Source: a virus
Direction: 5' to 3' (one strand)
Length of the DNA: 26,386 nucleotides
Virus record (IMG/VR): IMGVR_UViG_3300047564_000188
Location: 1 to 26,386 of that record
The notes beneath the pieces were generated by a model. It ran no database searches and had not been told where the DNA came from. It was given only the letters and a program-made list of their open reading frames with translations. Of this stretch, positions 1 through 5,020 are shown one piece after another. How positions within the stretch are numbered: position 1 is the first letter of the stretch; each line of letters opens with the position of its first letter. The translations under genes and the position numbers were made by a program.

Positions 1-117
1 TTTTTCTTTTTCTACCAGACCGTACTCCGAGCGTTATTAAGAACCTGCATGGGTTGCGCGGAAGTAAACACCGGCTGGCGATACACCCCGTTTCATGCCG
101 ATCCAGACTGTCAGTGA
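1..117 (+). CDS. 3' end of a possible upstream gene (5' truncated)
   Basis: Reading frame 1 is open from the window edge to a TGA at 115-117 and ends in a peptide with two close cysteines (CMGCAEVNTGW) and the terminal residues HADPDCQ. The C-terminal part looks protein-like, with W, Y, F and paired Cys residues, but the first few codons come from a T-rich stretch and may not be coding. An internal ATG at 49 would give a 22-aa peptide instead. I do not recognise a family. It could be the tail of a small Cys-containing phage protein, or chance. Confidence 0.3.
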   Translation, partial: FFFFYQTVLRALLRTCMGCAEVNTGWRYTPFHADPDCQ

Positions 118-352
118 GGTACTGGACAAAGCCTCTTGTACATGGGTGGGACAAGCAAGAGGTGGAGAGAATCGCTGGCTTCGGCTACGCTAGGCAAGGA
201 ACATCCAGAAGTGACCCTTGCGGGGCGGAGGTGGCTGCCACCCTTGGGGAAGTTATGTCTAAAGGAAAGAAAAGTAGAAGATTGTCAACAAGACGACAGT
301 CAACAATAAAAATAAGGTTTACATTGAGATTTCCTAACAACAGGAGAAAACA
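118..352 (+). other. Unresolved stretch ahead of the first clear gene
   Basis: No clear gene is seen here. A frame opening at a GTG at 114 (overlapping the preceding TGA) stays open to 455, but it would run 103 bases into the well-supported gene at 353, and its second half is basic and low in complexity, so I do not call it. The stretch also has a perfect 7-bp inverted repeat (CCTCTTG at 132-138, CAAGAGG at 156-162) and a tight GC hairpin (GGTGGCTGCCACC) near 226-238, so a structured leader is possible. A candidate promoter lies at 282-310. Confidence 0.4.
282..310 (+). promoter_or_regulatory. Candidate sigma70-like promoter for the small-gene operon
   Basis: TTGTCA (282-287, five of six matches to TTGACA), a 17-base spacer, then AATAAA (305-310, four of six matches to TATAAT), in an A-rich setting upstream of the gene at 353. 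The 8-mer GTCAACAA occurs twice (284-291 and 299-306, period 15), overlapping both elements, so a regulator could bind there. Assigned by eye from consensus; a transcript start has not been shown. Confidence 0.4.
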
Positions 353-715
353 ATGTTCGAGGAGTTCTGGAGCAAATACCCAAGAAAGGTCGCTAAACGT
401 GCTGCACAAAAAGCATGGGCCAAACTATCACCACAAGAGCAAAAGTCTGCTGTAGAGGCTTTGGTGACGCATAACAAGTATTACCAGGTGAAGGGTACGG
501 GACAGGAGTTCATCCCGCATCCTGCGACCTGGTTGAACCAGGGAAGATGGGAAGATGAGTTAGAGATCGCACCTGCACAAGAAAAGGTTGTTGTGTGGTG
601 GGCTACAGAAAAAGGTACTGCTGAGATGGCAGCGAAAGTAAATTGTCCTGCTAGACCAGGAGAGGACTGGAACTCTTGGAAGGCAAGGATCTCTGAAAAG
701 TTGAGGGCAGCATGA
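353..715 (+). CDS. Stand-alone replication-protein C-terminal-like domain
   Basis: A 120-aa soluble helical protein. The N-terminus FEEFWSKYPRKVAKRAAQKA, followed by a KLSPQE segment and FIPHPATWLNQGRWEDEL near residues 52-69, is the conserved C-terminal module of many phage replication-initiation and DnaT-like helicase-loader proteins, where it follows an N-terminal DNA-binding domain. Here it is a complete small gene with a strong ribosome site (AGGAG at 342-346, six bases before ATG), so the module appears on its own. It may help load replication proteins, but a partner is not visible in this window. It heads a tightly packed operon and overlaps the next start by four bases. The domain resemblance is strong; the role is inferred. 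Confidence 0.75.
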   Translation: MFEEFWSKYPRKVAKRAAQKAWAKLSPQEQKSAVEALVTHNKYYQVKGTGQEFIPHPATWLNQGRWEDELEIAPAQEKVVVWWATEKGTAEMAAKVNCPARPGEDWNSWKARISEKLRAA

Positions 716-951
716 ACAGAGAAGACATCATCCGCATGGCGCGGGAGGTAGGTATTGAGTTTGATCCGCGATGGGGGACTTGCTACACGGGAAATGTTCA
801 GCTTGAACGCTTCGCTGCCCTTGTTGCCGCTGCCGAGCGTGAGGCGTGTGCGAAGGTGTGTGATGAGCGGGAAGAAATTTTTCAAAAGTATTACATCAGA
901 GGTCTTCCAGGGCAATGCGCGTCCGCCATACGAGCAAGGGGACAGTTATGA
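712..951 (+). CDS. Small conserved phage protein, unknown function
   Basis: A 79-aa protein beginning MNREDIIRMAREVG, with a helical segment ERFAALVAAAEREACAKVC near residues 33-51 and a C-terminal AIRARG. This arrangement is familiar from many small phage and prophage proteins of Betaproteobacteria, none with a function known to me. The ribosome site GAGGG lies seven bases before an ATG that overlaps the previous stop as ATGA, which implies translational coupling. No membrane segment or signal peptide is visible. A longer overlapping frame starting at 755 is a shadow. Confidence 0.7.
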   Translation: MNREDIIRMAREVGIEFDPRWGTCYTGNVQLERFAALVAAAEREACAKVCDEREEIFQKYYIRGLPGQCASAIRARGQL

Positions 952-1133
952 CAGACAAAGAGAAAGCCTACGCACTGCTAAGAAAGCTAGCAGACGAAAC
1001 AACGTATGTGATGGTGCATCCCAACGAGTTAAGAATTCTTCTTGACGATCTTGATCATATGAGGCTTAGGGTAAGGATCGCTAGGGAAGAACTTAGCGAT
1101 GCTTGGCAGCTTTATAGAGGGGATATGGCATGA
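948..1133 (+). CDS. Small hypothetical protein (MTDKEKAYALL...)
   Basis: A 61-aa protein. I place the start at the ATG at 948, which overlaps the previous stop as ATGA, rather than at an in-frame ATG at 915 inside the upstream gene, because every junction in this operon uses this overlap and the upstream residues look like read-through. The sequence is helical and charged (KEKAYALLRKLADE, then NELRILLDDLDHMRLRVR), possibly a short coiled coil. No family is recognised. Confidence 0.6.
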   Translation: MTDKEKAYALLRKLADETTYVMVHPNELRILLDDLDHMRLRVRIAREELSDAWQLYRGDMA

Positions 1134-1360
1134 AACATGTAGCGCATGTGTGCTCATTTGAAAAGAACGGCAGGCCAATGATTGCCTGGGATAACGCTAA
1201 AGATATAAAGCTAGGCGACAAACTTTACGTTGCTCCAAAGCAATGGGTTGGGCTGACTGATAAAGAAGTGTTGGAAGCAATTGATGACGTTCTTGAAGGT
1301 GGTGGTTGGTTAGATGTTGCAAGAGCACTTGAGGCAGCAATTAAAAGGAAAAACACATGA
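1130..1360 (+). CDS. WVGLTD-motif hypothetical protein, copy 1
   Basis: A 76-aa protein. The middle reads GDKLYVAPKQWVGLTDKEV, and the rest is a helical tail (LEAIDDVLEGGGWLDVARAL). The pattern of a short beta-rich N-terminus, a 'LYxAP' strand, then WVGLTDEE and a helix is common in small phage proteins of unknown function. The ribosome site AGAGGGG is about eight bases upstream and the ATG overlaps the preceding stop. It shares the motif, and a 16-base identical DNA run, with the next gene, so the two are paralogues or share a domain. Confidence 0.7.
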   Translation: MKHVAHVCSFEKNGRPMIAWDNAKDIKLGDKLYVAPKQWVGLTDKEVLEAIDDVLEGGGWLDVARALEAAIKRKNT

Positions 1361-1632
1361 GCGAAAACAAGAATGCAAAGACACCAGCAGACGGGCCTGT
1401 AGCTTGGGGTTGTCAGTGTGGCAGAGCGTATACGGTTACATGTATTTCAAGCAAACCACCAAAGCGTGAATGGGTTGGGCTGACGGATGAGGACATGGAA
1501 GCACTTTTCTTGAATGAGGACGGTGTGAGGTTTGCCCGATACATCGAAGCCAAGCTAAAGGAGAAGAACGGCGGTGAATATCGTAACGGGGCTACGACTG
1601 AAAGAACCAAGCTAAAGGAGAAGAACGCATGA
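1357..1632 (+). CDS. WVGLTD-motif hypothetical protein, copy 2
   Basis: A 91-aa protein with PVAWGCQCGRAYTVTC near residues 14-29, the shared WVGLTDEDMEALF motif near 39-51, then a charged C-terminus. A CQC and a further Cys might bind a metal, but this is not a recognised zinc site. The C-terminus carries the seven-residue segment TKLKEKN/AKLKEKN twice, encoded by a 21-base direct repeat. The ribosome site AGGA is seven bases from the ATG, which overlaps the previous gene by four bases. The second repeat copy supplies the ribosome site of the next gene. Confidence 0.7.
   Translation: MSENKNAKTPADGPVAWGCQCGRAYTVTCISSKPPKREWVGLTDEDMEALFLNEDGVRFARYIEAKLKEKNGGEYRNGATTERTKLKEKNA
1550..1627 (+). 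repeat. 21-bp direct repeat, period 57
   Basis: CCAAGCTAAAGGAGAAGAAC plus one more G occurs at 1550-1570 and again at 1607-1627. The 57-base period is 19 codons, so the reading frame is kept. Both copies hold AAGGAG, and only the second sits correctly (before ATG 1629) to act as a ribosome site. The arrangement suggests a small tandem duplication, with the intervening sequence then diverging, or an insertion between copies. Confidence 0.9.
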
Positions 1633-2012
1633 GTGGCGATCACAACATGCACCAGAAAGAAAGAGACCCTAAAGGCTTAGATCAACACGCCCCTGGTGCA
1701 AAACTAGACGCAGAAAAACAAAGGCCATCACTAGTGTTTGAAGATATGTTTAGGGCTTTGAACGCAGTGATAGCCGTCGGTGAATACGGGGCTAGGAAGT
1801 ATTCTTATGGTGGCTGGCTGTCTGTAGAGCGGGGTGAACAACGTTACACCAACGCTATGTATAGGCACATACTTGCAGAAAACGAAGATGGTTACGACAA
1901 AGATACACAATTGCTACACGCTGCACACGTTGCATGGAACGCAATGGCGAGGCTTGAATTGATGCTTCGCAGCGGAGAGTGGTCGCTAAGATACGGGGAT
2001 GACAATGACTGA
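1629..2012 (+). CDS. DUF5664 / dATP-dGTP diphosphohydrolase N-terminal-like protein
   Basis: A 127-aa protein matching, by eye, the small phage family described as dATP/dGTP diphosphohydrolase N-terminal (DUF5664): GAKLDAEKQRPSL at residues 23-35, RALNAVIAVGEYGARKYSYGGW at about 42-63, then RYTNAMYRH at 72-80, an acidic turn, and LHAAHVAWNAMARLELML at 96-113. The conserved E, H and D residues suit a metal-dependent nucleotide pyrophosphohydrolase-like helical fold. It would act in the cytoplasm on the nucleotide pool during infection. The ribosome site AAGGAG precedes ATG 1629; a later in-frame ATG at 1647 is less well placed. The family is well supported, but enzymatic activity of a stand-alone 127-aa form is an inference. 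Confidence 0.75.
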   Translation: MSGDHNMHQKERDPKGLDQHAPGAKLDAEKQRPSLVFEDMFRALNAVIAVGEYGARKYSYGGWLSVERGEQRYTNAMYRHILAENEDGYDKDTQLLHAAHVAWNAMARLELMLRSGEWSLRYGDDND

Positions 2013-2337
2013 CGAGCAAAAGAAGATTCTTACTTACCTGAAAAAGCGTAAGACACCTGCTGACCTAAAGTCAGTGAGGCTACAAACAAAGATCGACAAG
2101 CAGACGACTGTGAACTGCCTAAACGCTCTGCTTAAGAAAGGCTGCATCAAAACTTCGTTTAGGATAGATCCGTTTACCAAGGAACGTGTTTGGGAGTGGG
2201 TAAAGGACGAATACGAGGTCAAGAAGGTATCCAGGCCGAAGAAGAAGTTCAAGCCTGTTCTATCCAAGCCTAAGCAAAAAGAGGAAGGCGTAGACATCAG
2301 TTTCTTTAATAATCCGTTCAATTTGAGGGTCGCATGA
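1999..2337 (+). CDS. Small winged-helix-like protein
   Basis: A 112-aa basic protein. Residues about 5-70 read as a winged helix: a first helix (DEQKKILTYLKK), a second (DLKSVRLQTKI), a recognition helix (KQTTVNCLNALLKKGCI), then a strand pair ending RVWEWV. The remainder is a Lys/Arg-rich tail ending in SFFNNPFNLRV. It may bind DNA as a phage regulator. The start overlaps the previous gene by 14 bases; an ATG six bases downstream (2005) is equally likely. The fold is inferred from the helix pattern only. Confidence 0.6.
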   Translation: MTMTDEQKKILTYLKKRKTPADLKSVRLQTKIDKQTTVNCLNALLKKGCIKTSFRIDPFTKERVWEWVKDEYEVKKVSRPKKKFKPVLSKPKQKEEGVDISFFNNPFNLRVA

Positions 2338-2522
2338 ATCTAAACGAAGCAGCAGCCATGAGTGCCGCACAAGACATCATCGAGCAGGCACAGTCAACAA
2401 GCGCTCTTGAACAACGAGCACTAGCAATCGTCAATCTGTCTGTAGAGCTACACAGGAAAGCCATAGACCTGAGACTGCAAGCAGAAGAGATTCTCAAAGA
2501 AATAAGGTATGGGTTAAAATGA
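2334..2522 (+). CDS. Small helical hypothetical protein
   Basis: A 62-aa protein, almost wholly helical with heptad-like spacing (SALEQRALAIVNLSVELHRK, then RLQAEEILKEIR). The ribosome site GAGGG is four bases from an ATG that overlaps the previous stop. It is the last gene before the terminator at 2546. No family is recognised. Confidence 0.6.
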   Translation: MNLNEAAAMSAAQDIIEQAQSTSALEQRALAIVNLSVELHRKAIDLRLQAEEILKEIRYGLK

Positions 2523-2545
2523 AAGCTGACTCCTTCCCCTCCTTT

Positions 2546-2572
2546 GCCCGACGCGACGTTGGGCGTTTTTTT
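2546..2572 (+). terminator. Intrinsic terminator closing the small-gene operon
   Basis: An 8-bp stem GCCCGACG / CGTTGGGC (one G-T pair), loop CGA, followed by G and seven T. It ends two bases before the ATG of the next gene at 2575, leaving no room for a ribosome site between the U-tract and the start codon. Confidence 0.9.
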
Positions 2573-2574
2573 GT

Positions 2575-3276
2575 ATGAATGCGGCGGTCTACACGGCGAT
2601 CTTTGGTAACTATGACCCGTTGCACTACGCGGTCAGGCAAAGCGTTCCTACGGCCTTCTACGCGATCCTAGACAGCGCTAAGAAGCCTCAAGGATGGCAG
2701 CAAGTCATCACAAGCAGACGCTTCTCAGATCCGCGTATGGATGCCAAGTGGTTCAAGGTATTCCCAGACAAGCTAGAGTTCGCTGAAGACTACGTGATCT
2801 GGATAGACGGGTCGATAAGGATCACGAGTCCTGAGTTTGTGGCCTACATGATCGATCAGGCCGGAGATACGATGGCAGCATTCCAACACCCTTGGCGGAC
2901 TTGTATTTACCAAGAGGCCGGAGAGTGTTGGGATATGGTTAAGTATCAAGACCAACCTATCTTGGCTCAGGTCGAGCACTATCGGGATCAAGGGTGGCCG
3001 CAGGATGCAGGTCTTATTGCTGGCGGGGTGTTATGTTGGAAGCGGAGTTACATCAATCCCCAGGCTAATCAAGACTGGTGGGTCGAGATGATGAAATGGA
3101 CGCTACAGGATCAACTGTCGTTTCCGATCATCGCGGACAGAAACGGGTTAGAGGTCAATGTTTGTACAGAAAACCTCATGGATAACAAATACTTTCAGGT
3201 GGTAGCCCACCATAGGATGGCGGAGTATGAAAAAAGTTCCGATACTCATTTGTACGGTAGGGAGTCCAAGTCTTGA
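2575..3276 (+). CDS. DUF616 / TOD1-MUCI70-type glycosyltransferase-like protein
   Basis: A 233-aa soluble protein with the hallmarks of the DUF616 (TOD1/MUCI70-like) GT-A glycosyltransferases: YTAIFGNYD at residues 6-14, WIDGSI at 76-81 as the likely nucleotide-sugar/metal site, HPWRTCIYQEA at 105-115, QVEHYRDQGWP further on and GLIAGGVL. It probably transfers a sugar from a nucleotide donor in the infected cell; the acceptor is unknown. It starts three bases after the T-tract of a terminator, with no clear ribosome site. It overlaps the next glycosyltransferase by 50 bases. It might modify virion proteins, host surface glycans or phage DNA; the sequence does not decide. Confidence 0.75.
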   Translation: MNAAVYTAIFGNYDPLHYAVRQSVPTAFYAILDSAKKPQGWQQVITSRRFSDPRMDAKWFKVFPDKLEFAEDYVIWIDGSIRITSPEFVAYMIDQAGDTMAAFQHPWRTCIYQEAGECWDMVKYQDQPILAQVEHYRDQGWPQDAGLIAGGVLCWKRSYINPQANQDWWVEMMKWTLQDQLSFPIIADRNGLEVNVCTENLMDNKYFQVVAHHRMAEYEKSSDTHLYGRESKS

Positions 3277-3919
3277 AATCACGCTGTCGAGCATCCGTCT
3301 ATACGCCAAAGAAGCGCCTATTTATTTGTCGAGCAGAACCGAGACAATGGACGAACGAGTTTACAAGTGGGTACTCAACTCGTCGGGTAACTTTGGTGAT
3401 GCCTACAACCGGATCATGGACGACGCATTCCAATACCACGATGCAGTCATCATTGCCAACGACGACATCTGCCTGACCCCAGACTCCTATAGACTCATTC
3501 TTGAGGATGCCGAGCATCTACAGAAGGCTGGACATAAAGTCGGGGTTTTAGGTGCGAGGTCTGACTACATCTTAGAGGCCCAGAACATCCGGTTCGAGGG
3601 CGGTGCAAGACACGGGATGAAGTGGGCAGAAGAAGAGACGATCAAAGAAACGAGCGTCATTGCGCCGATCTTTGCTTACATCACGAAGGAAGCCTTTCAG
3701 GCGGTTAGGTTTCCTCCGATCAATTGGTTTTCAGATAACGTGTTTTGTCATACACTTACGGTATGTGACTTTAAGCATTTTGTTTCAAGGAGTTACGTCC
3801 ATCACGCAGGAAGTCAAAGCGTTGGAAAGGATGACTCCAAGAACATCAAGGAGGCAGCAGCATGGCTGTGGAAAAACGAACCAGGGATAGCAAGGCATTA
3901 CCGTCTCCCTACAAGCTAA
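3227..3919 (+). CDS. GT2-like glycosyltransferase
   Basis: A 230-aa protein. ILICTVGSPSLEITLSSIRL at the N-terminus matches the first strand and helix of GT-A folds; NFGDAYNRIMDDA leads into ANDDI at residues 77-81, the expected metal-binding acidic site. D170 in FSDNVF and H192/H193 in YVHHAGS resemble the catalytic-base region and late histidine of GT2-like enzymes. A ribosome site (AGGA, about nine bases upstream) lies within the preceding gene, overlapped by 50 bases. It is a partner in position with the DUF616-like enzyme, so the two may work in sequence on one glycan. No membrane segment is visible. Confidence 0.7.
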   Translation: MKKVPILICTVGSPSLEITLSSIRLYAKEAPIYLSSRTETMDERVYKWVLNSSGNFGDAYNRIMDDAFQYHDAVIIANDDICLTPDSYRLILEDAEHLQKAGHKVGVLGARSDYILEAQNIRFEGGARHGMKWAEEETIKETSVIAPIFAYITKEAFQAVRFPPINWFSDNVFCHTLTVCDFKHFVSRSYVHHAGSQSVGKDDSKNIKEAAAWLWKNEPGIARHYRLPTS

Positions 3920-3990
3920 AAGTGCCTCCTGTACCTATCAGGTATGACAGGAAAGTAGGCATTCCTTTGCAACCCAAGGAAAAGAAATGA
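3862..3990 (+). CDS. Small Lys/Pro-rich protein (42 aa)
   Basis: A 42-aa basic protein (MAVEKRTRDSKALPSPYKLK, then a PPVPIRYDRKVGIPL segment). It has one of the best ribosome sites in the window, AAGGAGG seven bases before ATG 3862, and its TGA overlaps the ATG of the next gene as ATGA, the same coupling used elsewhere here. It overlaps the end of the upstream glycosyltransferase by 58 bases. I know no family or function. The site strength and coupled junctions support a real gene despite its size. Confidence 0.7.
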   Translation: MAVEKRTRDSKALPSPYKLKVPPVPIRYDRKVGIPLQPKEKK

Positions 3991-4469
3991 AAGGCTTGCT
4001 TTCCCCGAAGGTAATGATTGTCCTTAAGAATGGCGAGGACGAAGAGTCATCAGATTGTCCGATTGCTACGCAAGACATTGAGGTTAACCTCAACAACCGT
4101 CAGAAAGCGATAGACAAGGCTCAGTATGGGCCTATGAACCCTAACGAGCCTAATAGTCAGTATTGGCGTGATATGGGTGCTAAGTGGCGTGTTTCTGGTG
4201 AGCAAGCAAAGAAGTCTCGTTGTGGTAACTGCGCTGCGTTTAACCAAAAACAGTCCATGCTTGACTGTATTGAACAAGGTTTAGGCGAGGAAGATGATTG
4301 GTCGGCGGTCGATGCTGGCGATCTTGGTTTCTGCGAGATATTTGATTTTAAATGCGCTGCGCTGAGAACTTGTGCAGCGTGGGTTACTGGTGGCCCTATC
4401 ACAGACGAGGAAAACGATGAAGAAGGCGATATGGGAGAAGGCGAGGCCGAAGAAACTGGGGAAGAGTGA
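3987..4469 (+). CDS. Cysteine-rich protein with acidic tail, possible metal or Fe-S binding
   Basis: A 160-aa protein. The core holds six cysteines in the order C79-x2-C82-x11-C94-x21-C116-x6-C123-x5-C129, within CGNCAAFN, MLDCIEQG, LGFCEIFDFKC and RTCAAWV. Aromatic residues next to the cysteines and a closing Cys-x-x-Trp give a loose likeness to HiPIP-type Fe-S proteins, but Cys number and spacing differ, so a zinc site is equally possible. A further Cys is at 24. The last 25 residues are almost all Glu, Asp and Gly. The start overlaps the 42-aa gene by four bases. It seems to be a recurring phage protein placed before terminase genes; no function is known to me. Confidence 0.65.
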   Translation: MKGLLSPKVMIVLKNGEDEESSDCPIATQDIEVNLNNRQKAIDKAQYGPMNPNEPNSQYWRDMGAKWRVSGEQAKKSRCGNCAAFNQKQSMLDCIEQGLGEEDDWSAVDAGDLGFCEIFDFKCAALRTCAAWVTGGPITDEENDEEGDMGEGEAEETGEE

Positions 4470-4575
4470 ACCTCTTTCCAAGTCTGAGAAGAAGTCCGCT
4501 AAGACTATGGCCGCATCTGCTGGCAGACCCTACCCTAATCTTGTGGATAACATGAGAGCAGCGAGGAAGAAATGA
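4417..4575 (+). CDS. Small basic phage protein (52 aa)
   Basis: A 52-aa protein starting MKKAIWEKARPKKLGKSEPL and ending in AGRPYPNLVDNMRAARKK, a pattern I associate with small basic phage proteins that sit before terminases. I chose ATG 4417 because GAGG lies six bases upstream; a longer frame from 4372 has no such site. The gene overlaps the acidic tail of the preceding gene by 53 bases. Being rich in Lys and Arg, it might bind DNA or acidic partners, but this is inferred. Confidence 0.65.
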   Translation: MKKAIWEKARPKKLGKSEPLSKSEKKSAKTMAASAGRPYPNLVDNMRAARKK

Positions 4576-4727
4576 AAAAAACCAAGGCTGAAAAGAAGAT
4601 CAGTAAGGTTATGACCGAATTCGGCAAGGGACAACTCCATTCAGGTAAGGGTGGGCCAGTTGTCAAGAGTCAGAAACAGGCGGTAGCGATTGCCCTATCT
4701 CAAGCTGGCAAAGCTAAAAAGAAATGA
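4572..4727 (+). CDS. DUF6496-like small basic protein (51 aa)
   Basis: A 51-aa protein: MKKTKAEKKISKVMTEFGKG, a short GKGGPVVKS turn, then KQAVAIALSQAGKAKKK. The pairing of a 'Sx(K/T)QAVAIALSxA' helix with a basic flank matches the DUF6496 family of small phage and bacterial proteins of unknown function. The ribosome site GAGGAAGAA is just upstream, and both ends overlap neighbours by four bases (ATGA). It is likely cotranslated with the adjacent basic genes. No function is known. Confidence 0.75.
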   Translation: MKKTKAEKKISKVMTEFGKGQLHSGKGGPVVKSQKQAVAIALSQAGKAKKK

Positions 4728-5020
4728 CTGCCGCTTGGACTAGGAAAGAAGGTAAGAACGCTAAGGGTGGCCTGAACGAGAAGGGTCGGAAATCTTACGA
4801 GGCTGCAAACCCTGGTTCTAACCTGAAGGCTCCCGTTAAGAGCGGCGATAACCCGCGTAGAGCGTCTTTCCTAGCGAGAATGGGTAACATGCCAGGCCCA
4901 GAGCGTAAACCTGATGGTAGCCCTACTAGACTACTTCTCAGTCTAAAGGCATGGGGTGCAAGTAGTAAGGAAGATGCAAAAGCGAAAGCAAAGGCAATCT
5001 CGGCGAGGAATAAGAAGTGA
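4724..5020 (+). CDS. DUF6321-like small basic protein
   Basis: A 98-aa basic protein with AAWTRKEGKNAKGGLNEKGR at residues 3-22, SYEAANPGSNLKAP soon after, RRASFLARMGNMPGP near 45-59 and a Lys/Ala C-terminal helix. This is the pattern of DUF6321-type phage proteins ('AWTRKEG...GGLN.KG..SY...NPGS.L', then 'R..SFCARM'). The usual Cys of the SFCARM segment is Leu here. The protein is probably small and DNA- or capsid-associated, but its function is unknown. It follows the DUF6496-like gene with a four-base overlap. Confidence 0.75.
   Translation: MTAAWTRKEGKNAKGGLNEKGRKSYEAANPGSNLKAPVKSGDNPRRASFLARMGNMPGPERKPDGSPTRLLLSLKAWGASSKEDAKAKAKAISARNKK

Noticed and set aside
114-455. Frame from a GTG overlapping the first stop
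   Set aside because: It would overlap the strongly supported gene at 353 by 103 bases, and its last third is clearly the shifted reading of that gene; kept only as an unresolved region.
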